Shown here one piece after another: positions 33,409 through 44,720 of a stretch of DNA of 64,000 nt. Origin of the DNA: Cladopsammia gracilis (lineage: Eukaryota; Cnidaria; Anthozoa; Scleractinia; Dendrophylliidae). Numbering within the stretch: position 1 is the first letter of the stretch; each line of letters begins with the position of its first letter. The translations under genes were made by a program, and so were the position numbers. The stretch lies in assembly GCA_022457155.1 (NCBI GenBank), contig JAJGOT010000310.1, forward strand, positions 527,001 through 591,000, given 5' to 3'. Under the pieces are notes generated by a model. The model was not told where the DNA came from. It did not search any database and worked only from the letters and a program-made list of their open reading frames with translations.

Positions 33409-34296
33409 TCAGACGAAGAACTGTTTTACAGATTTCTTCAACTCATTGATGCGAATTGTTGTCAAGAAAGGATTCACAGCTGAATTAAGAAACAGAAACA
33501 CAACACATGATTCCCTTAGCGCCAAAAACCAGTTCTGATTACCACAACTACTGCAATTTGATTCAACAACAACAGTTACATAATATGGGGTTAGGGAAAG
33601 AATAATGAACAGTAAAATTAAAAATGAAGTTGTAGCAAATTTTCTTTCCATCTGAGCAATTTTTACTCGTCGCATATCTTGAAGTGCCTGGTTGCTTGGC
33701 ATTGTCTTTTGTCTTTGTAAGTCAATGCGAGATTGTTTCCTTAAAATAAAAAATATGCCCAGATAGCATAAAAATGTAGTACAGAGCGGAAAGGTTGCGT
33801 ATATATGCTGATCTATTAAACGGTAAACGTCCATTGAAATATCAGAAAGTTGGAGCAAGGCAAAAATTGCCGAAAAAATAATGAAAACTGTGTTGCAGAA
33901 AACAAGTTTCCATGGCTTAACTTTTCGGAGATAAAAGTGTGGAAGACCAACAGCTACAAAGCGATCAAGTGACATTGCGGTAACCAGGAGGACAGAGCTG
34001 TTGATTCCGATGTAGCCCAGCAATCTGACAATGTTGCTTTCTTGAGGAACGTGTTGATCGCTGAAAGCGCAGAAAAATCGCATTATCGTTTCGCCGGAGC
34101 AAACTACGATACCAATAAACAAATCCACCGCACAAATAAATACCAAAAACACGGAAAATGGTTTTCTGAAGCAGCGGAGAGGATTTCTGTACAACACGAC
34201 CAAAAGGAAAGAATTTGGAAGGGCAATGGAAGGTAACAGAAACGCAAAGGGTATTCCAGTTGTCAGACATAGAGGTTTCTCAAAATCGCGTTCCAT
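33409..34296 (-). CDS. Class A (rhodopsin-like) GPCR, paralogue 4, shortened tail
   Basis: Intronless, 295 residues. The N-terminus MERDFEKPLCL and the markers N28, D58, DRF 111-113, P237, ECL3 C248-x2-C251 and NPFLT 275-279 are intact. Residues 253-291 closely match paralogue 1. The frame ends abruptly at KKSVKQFFV, about 20 to 35 residues shorter than the paralogues. In the +1 frame directly after the A-run in GTAAAACAG, family-like tail sequence (VLRLTLRENETV) continues past 33409, pointing to a one-base deletion or sequencing error. All seven TM segments are complete, so the receptor may still work. Confidence 0.9.
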   Translation of the reverse strand: MERDFEKPLCLTTGIPFAFLLPSIALPNSFLLVVLYRNPLRCFRKPFSVFLVFICAVDLFIGIVVCSGETIMRFFCAFSDQHVPQESNIVRLLGYIGINSSVLLVTAMSLDRFVAVGLPHFYLRKVKPWKLVFCNTVFIIFSAIFALLQLSDISMDVYRLIDQHIYATFPLCTTFLCYLGIFFILRKQSRIDLQRQKTMPSNQALQDMRRVKIAQMERKFATTSFLILLFIILSLTPYYVTVVVESNCSSCGNQNWFLALRESCVVFLFLNSAVNPFLTTIRINELKKSVKQFFV

Positions 34297-37200
34297 GGTC
34301 GGTCATAATATAAAACCAACTGAAGACTATACGTGTTGCTTTTTCTAACAAAATTACCACGTTATATTAACTTTTTGTATAGTGATCGCGTTTCATATGC
34401 TAATCAAATGCTGTTAAAAGCAAGGAAGAAGAGGTAACAGGAGGAGAATAGATCCCCATGTCCCACGCTGATTATTTGAAAGCGCCCATGGCGTGAAGGT
34501 TTCTTTTTTTTTGTATTCGGGTTCCCACGACAGCAAGCCATTTAAACTGACAATTTAATTTGCTTATCAGATATCGTTCTTAAAATAACCACGCAGTATG
34601 ACACGGAACAAGCAATATCAGATTTTAAATTATTACAGTTCCTTGAAATAGCTCCATGCATTGGGATTCGTTTTCTGTGTCAGCCTTCAGTTACCTTCTG
34701 TATGAAAGAAATTTTTAAATTTAATTAAGGGATCAAACAAATCGAAAAAGAAATGGTCCGGTATTTCCAGTGCATGACTGAACAACTCTAACCAGTGATT
34801 TTTGTCCGATCATTCCAAAGAAATTATGCACTATCCAGACGGGTTATTGATACTGGCGAGTAATTTTAGAAATCTTGTTAAAAATCTAATTTCGTTAACC
34901 GCAGGCGGGGGGACAACCGGAGTTTGGTAATTAAGCTATCGAAGTAAGCCAAGAAATATTCACCTGTCTTTATGCATAAGAAGACTTAATTGTGTAAACA
35001 GCAGCGAGATGACTCTAAAATTTCGAGTTTCCGCTGCCATCGAGTGTTTGATGGAAAACTCATTTCCATGCCATTCTATTTTACTTCTTTAATATGTTAC
35101 TTTTCCACCTTTCTTTTATTTTCTCAACGTAACAATTTTAAGCTTAATAAGATAACAATAAATGATCCACGTTTTTATTGAACACTAGAATTATAGTAAC
35201 AACAGATAGCCCTAAGGCACAACCGTTCTCTTCAACACAGCACCACGTACGGTTATCTGGACTTGACCGATCCCTTCTCTAAGCTCTCTTCTAGAATGAC
35301 AAGCGACATATTTGAGAAAGGTAATGTGTCACTTGAATCTGACTGTGTTTCAGCTACGACACACTGACGAGCGCTAATAACAGCGAAACAGCTGTGAGTG
35401 TCTTCTTTCCAGTTACTAGCGCTCAACGTAGCTTAAATTCATTCTTGTTAACGTTTGCAAAACATGTCATCAAGCGATGGAATCGACTGGATGTGTATCA
35501 CTCTATGCATCATTGTGAGACAAACGATGAAGAAAGCTATCATTCAAACCACCACGTTGAATAAACATGACGTTCTTGGTTGTCACACGTCATTGCAGCA
35601 CATGTCAGGCATTTCCATGCGATAATCAGTGTTGAGCAGTCGATATAGTTCTGTGTTGTCCAGCGTAGGAAATGGAACACTTCCTTAATTGCACGAAAGA
35701 ACCAAACGGTTTGGTCTATCAGATACGATAATGTGACATGAATGGTGGAGGTGAATTGAAACGGATGAGGGTTGTTACTAAATCATGAGAGGGTGTCACG
35801 AAGTCAGCATCAACGCCTTTACTGAGTTCCTCAAAATTAACAGTAGCTTTCAGGACAATAATGTATCAATCTGATGCAAAACTATTTTTGTGGGACTTAT
35901 TTCTGTTATTATCGGAACCACCAAAATGTCAGAAAGCAAACGATTTCTGAATTTTTAACTAGCTAGAGGTAACAAACGAACATATGGAAAATAATATAAG
36001 TAACTGGTTTACATACTCCCCAAAAAAGAACACCATAGGACCAGCTGTGAAAGAAATACAAAGCCGATTTAAGACCACAATGCCCAGAAAAAAACGCTCG
36101 ACCCAGGGCGTTGCTTCTTGATTGAAAATGGTAACTATGGAATTTTGTTGCTCATGTATACTTCCCATCAAGCACCTCGCTCCCTGCCTTCCCCCTCTTC
36201 GTCATCGCCAAGGTTAGGAAACTTGAGACGTAATAGGCGCGTCGTATTTACGAAGCGGCAGACAAGATGTAGGTCAACCGTCTTCACCCTCATTCAAATC
36301 GCTTCCAAAACGACTAAAAAAGACACAAGAATATAGGTAAATAACAATAATTTTATTGAATGATTATGTTATAGCTAATACAGCGTTTGGGTTCCCTGTG
36401 GGTTGATGCCATCACTCATTAACCGCCATTCATTAGTAACCAAGCCTTTAGTAATGGTCGATGCCATTTCTCTCTGGTTTATTCCTGGATTAGGACGAAA
36501 GTAAGCTATCATTATTAGATAAAATTGGGCCTAGATAAAGCGATTATTAGACCTAAGCTAGACTCGTTTACGATGAGGTTAGATATAGGGATAAGGCCAC
36601 CGGATATAGAACTTATTCATAAATGGCGGCGGATTTATTATTCTTTTGTATTTATTTTAATTAGCCTCACAGGCCTCGTTAGCATGTGCAAAATTCAAAA
36701 GAATTTACACTCCAAAATGAGGCCAGTGAGGCAAATTAACATAGATATAAAAGAATCATGAATCGGTCACCATTTATGAATAAGGTGTATAGATGTATCA
36801 TGATAAGAAAGGCACCTTTTATATGATTATTTTTTTTAGTAGGTTTGTCGGATCTACGCAGTGGTGTAGCGGTGAAGGAGGGATGTTAACATGCAAAAGG
36901 TTCCGGGTTAGGTTCTAGGTAGTTATTCACAATTTTTCCTTTTTGATAGAATAAAAATTCTATGAGTGGTGAAAAGTGTCGCTAAAATAGCATTAACAGT
37001 TTACGAAAGGGAAATTTGCGTCGGCGATTTTTGCAGCTGTACACTTATGGAGCTCAAGATAGAGACCTGTTACTGATTAAATATTAAAACAGCCGGCAAT
37101 ACGTACGAAATATGTGTAAAGGCCAAATGCTTTCTGTCAAGCATCTGTTAGCATCTTAATAACTTGTCAATATACTATAAGCTATTCTGTTTATCTCACG

Positions 37201-37880
37201 GTTTATCAGTTTGTTCTAAAAACGCCTGATATGCCCTTAATGATTTTCTCTTGGTCTTACATACTTCTAGTCAAATTCACTTAATTTTGAAATTGAAAAA
37301 TGGTGCACTTCCAATTAATAATTTAATGAGTTATTTTACCGCTTTTACAGTTTTACTTATTTATAATAAATATAACCTGTCCGCATTTTACGTGCTCGCC
37401 AGCTCTTCTTTAATAAGCAGAGAAAAGTTATCAGCATATTAATTCTGCCCATAATTATCAATGCATAATTAAACGCAACCATCTTTCTCACACCAGTTAG
37501 ATAGGAAGCACATTCCAGCCATTATACGCTCGAAATGTTTGATAACTTCTATTCACATTGTTAGTAAATTGCAAAAAAAAACCCTGTATTTGGATTTTTC
37601 ACGTAGTAAAACAATGTTTTAAGTCATGATTCACTTTAATTAAAGACCAGCTTTGGAAACTAATAGTTCCAATTTTTCGCATAATTATTTTTAGTTTCAA
37701 AAGGAGCCATTAATTCATGTGATGGAAATTTCCTAAACTATTCGTTTAATCCACAGGGTGTCAAAGGAAAACTATTCCAGAACTTTGGCACGGCAGCTGT
37801 GAAACTAATCTCTGTCACCTACCGTAGGAAGAGAGCCTTGATGAACGGAGTTGAGAGAAATACTAAGTTGATCGATTGTT
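34297..37880. other. Intergenic region upstream of the lectin cluster
   Basis: No supported gene. A short palindromic element with GAGCGCTA/TAGCGCTC ends is visible at about 35370-35428, and a tRNA-like patch at about 36850-36920 (AGTGGTGTAGCGGTGAAGG, then GGTTCCGGGTTAGG). 37740-37870 has a short coding-like frame that I cannot assign. Confidence 0.4.
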
Positions 37881-37884
37881 CGAG

Positions 37885-38430
37885 CGTTATCATAACCATG
37901 TTTAGTCAGTTGTTTTTCAATATCCTTGCAGCCAGTTTACTGTGTTACAAGATTCCTGGTTGCATCTATGATTTGACGATAGTGGCAAAAAAATTTTCAA
38001 GATGTTAGTAAAAGTAATTGAGAGCGCTGTGGGATAACCTGTCAAATTATTGCGTTTCTAGAAAAAAATTGTAACTAATTGGTACAGAAAACAGTTCTGA
38101 TGTATTTCAATTATATTTCGGTTAAATTTGCAGTATATCATAACCATGTTTAGTCAGTTGTTTTTCAATATCCTTGCAGTCAATTTAATGTGTTACGAAA
38201 TGCCGGGCTGCATCTATGATTTGACGATAGTGGCAAAATATTTTCAAGATGTTTAATAGTAAAAGTAATTGAGAGCGCTGTGGGATAACCTGTCAAATTA
38301 TTGCGTTTCTTGAAAAAATAATAACTAATTGGCTAAAAGCAATAAAAAGTCATGTTGCAGGTAACTCGTGCAGACAACAGTTCTGTTCTGATGTATTTCA
38401 GTTATATTTCGGTTAAATTTGCAGCTTTTC
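37885..38430. repeat. Two tandem units of about 250 bp
   Basis: ATCATAACCATGTTTAGTCA, then GTTGTTTTTCAATATCCTTG recurs from about 37890 to about 38140. Both copies continue through CATCTATGATTTGACGATAG and GAGCGCTGTGGGATAACCTG. Confidence 0.85.
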
Positions 38431-38856
38431 TGTTTTTATTACTCTCCGTTTCGCGGCACCTAACTGACCAACTGGGTTTAATCACTCTTTTATGTTGCCG
38501 CACAATTTATTATTAACATGCAAGTCCTGTATTCGTCAGGTTATCATTTCTTTAAATTATCTCAGTATGGTGTTTTTAAACAAATTCTGACTTGTATTTT
38601 TTTAAAATTTTCCTGTGTTTTCTTTTAAAAGCACTTCTCCTAATGATGCTTGCTTAACGCACATAAATACGTCGTATCCGACGTCGTACTCAAAACAGAT
38701 TTCGCTGAATTCTTCGAAATATTAAATTTAAAATAACGATTACTATTTTAGCCATCGATTAACATGTGAATCATTTCCACAAAACAAGGTGGGAAACGTA
38801 ACAACAAACAAGCCGCCCGCAAACTATATTTTATTTCCACAGAATCGCGATCGACG

Positions 38857-38935
38857 ATGGTTATTAAGAAAATAATATTTATCATGCTCGTCATGTTTCC
38901 AGTGGTGATGGCAAAGGAGCCTGTAAAAAGTACAG
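38857..38935 (+). CDS. Lectin A exon 1: signal peptide
   Basis: ATG at 38857; phase-1 donor at GTATTT. It aligns with lectin B exon 1, which is 6 bp longer. Confidence 0.88.
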
Positions 38936-41900
38936 GTATTTATTTAATGTAAAAGTTAACGAAAATATGGAAAACAACGAGAAATGATAAACCGAATCGA
39001 GTTAATTTTTAAATTATTATGATGTAGTTATGAGTCAATCGCATTCAGAAAGTCTCGATGTTTCGGTATATAATAGCATTGAAGAGTTATTGTCTTGTCC
39101 GTTTAATTTAGGACGATGTCTGTTGGTGCTGATCATGAACGTCCTTCCAAAAAAACAAGTGTACGAGTGCTTTCTTGTATCTCCAATTTCTGGGTTGTAG
39201 TTCTCAAACTGATTATAATTAAACATTTACCAAGTTTGAAGAAAAAAAAAAACAAGCGTGGCGGTGGTTTGAAAACTCGATTTCAATTAGCTATATAACG
39301 GCATAAAAAAGTGTTTAATCAAGTATTCAGATACCTCGAAGTGGGTTAAAAAAAACCGCGGCTGCGCCTCGTTTTTTCAACCCACTTCTTGGTGTTTGGA
39401 AATTCTGATATGAAACACTTTTCCTCGTCATCTTTTTAATTTAAATATTACATCCCAACTGCTTTCTGTGTTCGTGAAATTAGCGTTAAATCCTGCTTTA
39501 CCATCTATCTGTTCTGATGCTCTCTTTAAGTACAACCAACTACTTTATACAGAAAGATGCTTTTCACGGTTTCTATTAGCAAACGAATTTATTAAACGTC
39601 TTTGATAAGATGAATAATTACTGTATAGTAAAACATGATCGATGGACAGGAAGATCTATTGTTGAAATATTGACATTTGGTCTTACTGTACATATAAAAC
39701 AGCTTCTTAGTTGAGTTCAGTTTAAAAAAAAGCGCTTAAAAGAACGAGACGTGCTTTGTAATATAAGGCCCTGCGTGGTAGATGCTGGCCTTTGGTCAAC
39801 CATTGTTTGTTCTGTTATAAACCAGTTTAACGGTGAGTTTTTGGGAGAGATCTCGGCTCCGTTATATTGTTAAATTCATTGTATATGTTGTCTCCGAAAT
39901 AGAAGCAAAATATTATGTTTATTCTGATTATCTTACGAAGTAAAGGAAATGTTTAATGTTAGTGGTGAACAAACCATAATAATAACAACAACAATGATAA
40001 TAATTATTATTGTTATAAAATTTATTGCAGCTTGTCCTGTCACGGACGCGATAAACAAACGCAACGATGAGATGGACAATGAGCAGGAAAGGATTAAAAA
40101 AGTATTGCATGCACTGGCTACAGAAATGGAAAGCAGTTGCGGTAAAAGGCGCGCGCGGGACAAACGTCCACGCGAGTGGAACACGACACCTACAACCTCG
40201 TCCCCAGGGTCCCCTCTGCTTTTAAAATGGCGGGTCGGGCGTAGAACCCCTAGAAACCCCTCGACAAGGGTTGTGCCTAAATCATACCGTCCAGAAGGAC
40301 GTCGGACACCTTATTGAGACTTATATAACGTAATGTCGCCACTTAGAATTTTATTTTCAAGAAATTTTTAAGTGTAAAAAAGAAAATCTAAAATCCCACT
40401 CAGGATTGAACCTGTGACCTCGGCTAGGCTTAGACTTACATAGTCTACCGTACCACTGTACCACCTAGCTTCTCGGGTTGCTTAGTCCTAAATTTAACTA
40501 TATAAACTGCTACCCCTAACCTCAACTGAAAGCAAACCAGTTACTCCGTTATATAAGTCTCAATGAGGTGTCCGACGTCCTTCTGGACGGTATTTATTTA
40601 TTTATTTTATTTTTTTTTTCCTGGACGGTATGATTTGGGCTTGACCCTCGACAAGACGGCTGATGAAATGGCGTTTTAGCAGCGTTTTTTTTCCAATGAC
40701 AGGCAGCCATGTTTGTTTTCGGAATACATTTCAGCATGTTTTACGCGACAGAATGCTCCAGGCCTTGTCCTACATTTTGAAAACGGAGAAGCCCTGGGAA
40801 TGAGGTTGTATATATACAGAATGGGTAAATAACCATGCGAGTCGCTTTGGATGACGTACGGATGTGCATTCGTACGGCGTACGTACTTGACCAGGCTCTT
40901 AACCCTATTCATCCTGGGCCTTTTTTGAGTTCCTGAGGGGGCCCCCCTCTTAACTTTAAGAACATTAAGGCTATGACAAATCAATTCACATTCAATAGCT
41001 GTATATATTATCAAACACGTCTTGAGTTCGCCGTGCGGTTTCTATTTTGCCGAAATAAACCGCTTTATAGAGCGAGGTGATATCGACAAGTAAATTGCTA
41101 CCTTTTCAGTTTTCATCCCGAGAAATTGTGTCATCAAAACCGTTCGCCATTGTAGGTCTTCACTGTATGCTCGATGCATATCTCGGCAAAATAAAAACCG
41201 CACGGCGAACTCAAGATGTGTTTGATAATATATGCAGCTATTGAATGTAAATTGCGTTCTCTCCATAATCCTTTTCGGTTTAGTCGCGTAGGGATGAGAC
41301 CGATCAATGACAACGTTTAATCAAAAGACTGTATGTTTTAGGTGTATCATTATGTATAGGTAATCATACGCTTTCGAGTTCAATTTGGGATTAATTTGCA
41401 CGAGTGAGTTTTTCAAAAAGCTAAAAAAAAAACTCACAAGTGCAAATTAATCCCGAATTGAACGAGAAAACCGTATGATTACTTATTAATAATTATACAT
41501 GAAAAAATTTGCATCCATTTTTATTTGGAATTTTTTTTTTTTTGGCAAAATTTTTTTTTTGGAAATTTTTTTTCTTTCATTTTTTTTGGCAAAATAAAAG
41601 AAAAAAATTTTTTTTTTCGATTTGTAATTTGCACTGGTGTTACACTTTTTGCACCGGTGTTACACTTTTTGCACTGGTGTTACACTCTTTGCACCGGTGT
41701 TACACGGTTGCACTGGTGTTACACTTGAACTGCACTGCTCTTAGCCAATCAGAATCGAGTAATTTTTTCATGTATATTATTAGGTACGTAACAAATTCGG
41801 GCTTTCATAGAAAATAAATCCAATACAGTGAATAAATATCATAGCAACATGAATCGCAAATAGGAAAAAATAAAAAGGTTCCTTCATCCTTCCCTCTATA

Positions 41901-43279
41901 CTTTGTTGTATGTAGACAAGAGAAAATGATCTAGATTATTTTCTTTTGATGTACGTAAGGAAATGAGAAATCTAAATCTACAAACGAATACACGTGTTCT
42001 CCATTGGGAATACTAAAGGCGCTGTTACACTAGGCAATATTTCGTGCAACTTGTCTCGCAACAACTAAAAACCGTGTGTTGCGATGCTGCGAGACAAGTT
42101 GCCTGGAGGGTGTTACACTGGGCAATGTTTCTTGCAATTTGCCTCGCTCGACGGTGACGAACAGCGGAGAGGAATGGTACGATTACCGAAAGGAGCAATT
42201 TCATTGGCTGAAGTCACAAAACGTTGCGACACAAGTTGCAGGAAACATGTTACACTACGCAACGCTTAAAAAATGCGTTGCGGCGTTGCGAGAATCGTTG
42301 CGAAAAGTAGAACCGACTTCTACTTCTCGCAACGATTGCGGCAACAAAAAAATCGCGAGAAATGTTTGTTGCAGAGTATGTTACACTGGGCAGTTTTTCA
42401 CGCAACTTGTGTCGCAACAAAATTGCGACACAAGTTGCGTGAAACATTGCCTAGTGTAACACCGTCTTAAGAAAGTTGTGAGCGTCTCGTGGGGCTCAAT
42501 CAACAACAACAACAACAACAACACTTTATTAAACAAATATTGACGATTTAAATAGTACCTACCCACAAATAGTTGAAAAACTAGTCGAGGCGGGTAGGTA
42601 TAATTAAGTTAGGCTTATTACGAGGGTTCAGGTTACAGCAGTTCAGATTACAATAAATAGTAGATTAAAATAATAAATTTAAAAAAAAAACAATAAGGAA
42701 AGTAGAAAGAGATTACACTATACTGGTCGTAGTTACAGGATTGATACAGTTTACAAATTTTTAATTGAAACCAAAACTATTTTGATACCATAATTATTGT
42801 TCTCGTATCTTGTGTTTTAAGGTTGTCCAGCTGGTTGGGTTAGACACGGAGATGCTTGTTATTATATCAACGATACACCAACAAAAAAATGGGCAGATGC
42901 TAGAGTAAAATGCAAGAATATGGGGGCAGATCTCCCCATAATAAAATCATACACTGAGAACACGTTCATTGCCGACCTGTTGAAGAAGCAAGATAGAGTA
43001 ACCCGTGAGGGAGTGTGGCTTGGGATGCAGCGAAAGGATAAGACATCAACGCGAGACTTCTATTGGATTAATGGCTCTCCAGTGATGACGCAAGCGTATC
43101 AAAACTGGGCAAAAGGTGAACCGAACATGGATCAGGGAAAAGAACATTGTGGAAACATGTATGTGATCTTAAATGAACACGGAGCGCCAGGGGAGTGGAA
43201 TGACCACCGCTGCAATTGTACCAAACATGATGGCGAAAAGGTGCAGTGTCCAGTTGTTCTTTGCCAGAAGCCCTTTTGA
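38857..43279 (+). CDS. Secreted C-type lectin A (3 exons)
   Basis: Exons 38857-38935, 40031-40141 and 42822-43279 join in phase (1/1) to 215 residues. Residues 1-19 are a signal peptide (MVIKKIIFIMLVMFPVVMA). Residues 28-63 form a charged helical neck bounded by Cys28 and a Cys just before the CTLD, suited to disulfide-linked oligomers. The CTLD (65-215) is of the long form, opening CPAGWVRHGDACYY. E-P-N at 163-165 and W-N-D at 189-191 supply the calcium and sugar ligands; EPN is the mannose-type determinant in this family. Likely role: extracellular calcium-dependent recognition of microbial or symbiont glycans. An acceptor-like ttccacag at 38835-38842, also kept in lectin B, implies an upstream untranslated exon. 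Confidence 0.9.
39341..39393. repeat. Short palindrome in lectin A intron 1
   Basis: AAGTGGGTTAAAAAAAACCG pairs with GTTTTTTCAACCCACTT around a CTGCG loop. Confidence 0.7.
40031..40141 (+). CDS. Lectin A exon 2: helical neck
   Basis: Acceptor ttgcag. It codes for CPVTDAINKRNDEMDNEQER and on to MESSC. The donor is GTAAAA, weaker than the GTAAGA of lectin B at the same place. Confidence 0.85.
40285..40593 (-). mobile_element. Composite TIR element with a tRNA-like core, copy 1
   Basis: TCGGACACCTTATTGAGA at the left pairs with its inverse at the right, and the outer flank CCGTCCAGAAGGACG is also inverted on the other side. On the minus strand the core has A-box-like GGTGGTACAGTGGTACGG and B-box-like GGTTCAATCCT. 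Other copies: 43328-43633, 49591-49900, 51907-52145. Confidence 0.7.
40906..40975. repeat. Partial piggyBac-like MITE end
   Basis: TTAACCCTATTCATCCTGGG, then CTTTTTTGAGTTCCTGAG resembles the left end at 8663. No matching right end was seen. Confidence 0.5.
41365..41490. repeat. Inverted repeat in lectin A intron 2
   Basis: GGTAATCATACG, then GATTAATTTGCACGAGTGAG pair with CTCACAAGTGCAAATTAATC, then CGTATGATTACT around a short A-rich loop. Confidence 0.75.
41484..41781. mobile_element. MITE-like element containing a minisatellite
   Basis: TAATAATTATACATGAAAAA and TTTTTTCATGTATATTATTA form the ends. Inside, 41631-41735 repeats a 20-22-bp unit (TGCACTGGTGTTACACTTTT) five times. T-rich tracts here create spurious Phe-rich frames. 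Confidence 0.7.
42014..42469. mobile_element. hAT-like MITE with GTTACACT/GCAACTTG subterminal repeats
   Basis: The ends TAAAGGCGCTGTTACACTAG and the inverse of TAAGACGGTGTTACACTAGG match over about 24 bp with few differences. GTTACACTNNGCAA and CGCAACTTGTGTCGCAAC motifs recur in both orientations inside. Confidence 0.75.
42500..42665 (-). repeat. Retroposon 3' tail with (CAA)n
   Basis: (CAA)n is followed by CACTTTATTAAACAAATA and a GCGGGTAGGTA block. It has the same architecture as 17290-17480. Confidence 0.55.
42822..43279 (+). CDS. Lectin A exon 3: C-type lectin domain
   Basis: A single exon holds the whole CTLD. WLGM is followed by an EPN loop, GNMY, and EWNDHRCNC. Stop TGA at 43277-43279. 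Confidence 0.95.
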
Positions 43280-43327
43280 GGCGGCCAAATCTTCTCAAAT
43301 TGTAAAGGGTAGAGTCTATGCTACCTG

Positions 43328-43633
43328 CTATAGCTCAGAAGGAGGTCGGACACCTTAATGAGAATATATAACGGAGTAACTGGTTAGCTTTCAGTTGAGA
43401 TTAGGGTTAGCAGTTTATATAGTTAAATTTAGGCCTAAACACCCCGAGAAGCTGGGTGGTTGTACTCTGGTACGGTAGGCTATGTAAACCTAGCTGAGAT
43501 CACAGGTTCAATCCTGAGTGGAGATTTTAGATTTTCTTTTTTACACTTAAAAATTTATTGAAAATAAAATTCCAAGTGTCGACATTACGTTATATAATTC
43601 TCAATAAGGTGTCCGACCTCCTTCTGAGCTGTA
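43328..43633 (+). mobile_element. Composite TIR element with a tRNA-like core, copy 2
   Basis: It begins 49 bp after the stop codon of lectin A. The outer arms TAGCTCAGAAGGAGGTCGGA and inverse are specific to this copy. The core on the plus strand keeps GGTTCAATCCTGAGTGG. Confidence 0.7.
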
Positions 43634-43900
43634 GAAGGTAGATTCTACCCACCTGGACAAGGCTGCCAAAATACTCTAAAGTGTTGACATTATGTCATAT
43701 AACTCTCATTAAGGTGTCCGACCTCCTTTTGAGCTAAAGAAGGTAGATTCTACCAGACAAAGCTGCTAAAATGCTCTAAAGTGTTGACATTACGTCATAT
43801 AACTTTCATTAAGGTGTCCGACCTCCCTCTGAGCTATAGAAGATAGACTCTACCGGACAAGGCTGCTAAAATACTCTGAAGTGTTGACATTATATATATG
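43606..43900. repeat. Tandem units of about 100-105 bp derived from the composite element's arm
   Basis: AAGGTGTCCGACCTCC recurs at about 43606, 43711 and 43811, each followed by TGAGCT, a GGTAGATTCTACC palindrome and CTGCTAAAATACTCT-type sequence. Confidence 0.8.
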
Positions 43901-44039
43901 TCGTATAACTCGACATTACGTTATATAATTCTCAATAAGGTGTTGTTTTTTAATTAGTCGTATTCAATAACAATGACTCGACTACGATTGGTCATTTCTT
44001 ACGTAATTGGCGCACGGTCATGTGAGTGGATTTCAAAAA

Positions 44040-44177
44040 AGCCCTGCAAACTCAAAGTTCTACTGGATTGACGGGACTTTAGTACAGGAAAGGAATCATT
44101 ATCAGAATTGGGAAAACGGGGAACCGAACAACAGAAACAATAGTGAGGACTGTGACAACATGTATGGAATCTCTTAA
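44040..44177 (+). pseudogene. C-type lectin domain fragment
   Basis: An open stretch of 45 codons encodes FYWIDGT, then YQNWENGEPN and EDCDNMYGI, matching the middle of the flanking lectins' CTLD exon. The N-terminal part, the WND part and the final cysteines are missing, and a stop follows directly. It is a relic of a third lectin copy that diverged earlier than A and B from each other. Not expected to be functional. Confidence 0.8.
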
Positions 44178-44391
44178 ATTAAAAAAATTACATTAAATAA
44201 AATTAAAAATTAAATTAAATTAACGAGCTGACCTAGAAATTATGGATACAGTTGATGATTATAATACAGCCTGCAGTTATCTCTGTCAGTTTTTTCGTGT
44301 CTTTGTGGGGTATGTACTTTGTGTATCCCTTATTATTTTGTATTTAAACACTTGGGTTTTTATTTCAGTAGAAAAAGAAGATAAAAACAGC

Positions 44392-44465
44392 AGAATAGGA
44401 GATCGAACCCGGGCCATATGATCTACTCCATGCAAACTATCCACTGTACCACCGAGGACTAGCTG
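44392..44465 (-). repeat. tRNA-like SINE fragment
   Basis: On the minus strand: GGTGGTACAGTGGATAG (A box) and GGGTTCGATCTCC (B box). The stems do not fold into a convincing tRNA. Confidence 0.6.
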
Positions 44466-44604
44466 CCGGAAATTGTAATTTTTAAGGGACATAAGATAAT
44501 ATGCTGCTAGCCCAGACCATATATAAGAACTAACCCTTTCGATACACTGGAAATACTGGAATCAGTGCTTAACCCTAAATACTAAAATCAGTGCTTCAAC
44601 CCTA

Positions 44605-44720
44605 GATAGAATAGAATAGAATAGAATAGAATAGAAAAACTTTATTTACCCACGGTGACTTTGTCCTAAATTACGCTGCAATAAATCTAAATACATTACA
44701 ATAAGGGATACATGAAGTAC
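44605..44720 (-). repeat. Retroposon 3' tail with (AGAAT)n
   Basis: (AGAAT)n is followed by AAAACTTTATTTACCCACGG. It has the microsatellite-plus-CTTTATT layout seen at 17290, 42500 and 45697. Confidence 0.55.

Noticed and set aside
35959..36171. Minus-strand frame with hydrophobic stretches (LCISFTAGPMVFFFGEYV)
   Set aside because: No neighbouring exon, no matching phase and no recognisable domain.
42076..42470. Cys/Arg-rich frames on both strands
   Set aside because: They lie wholly within the inverted-repeat MITE at 42014-42469 and reflect its repeated GCAAC/GTTGC motifs.
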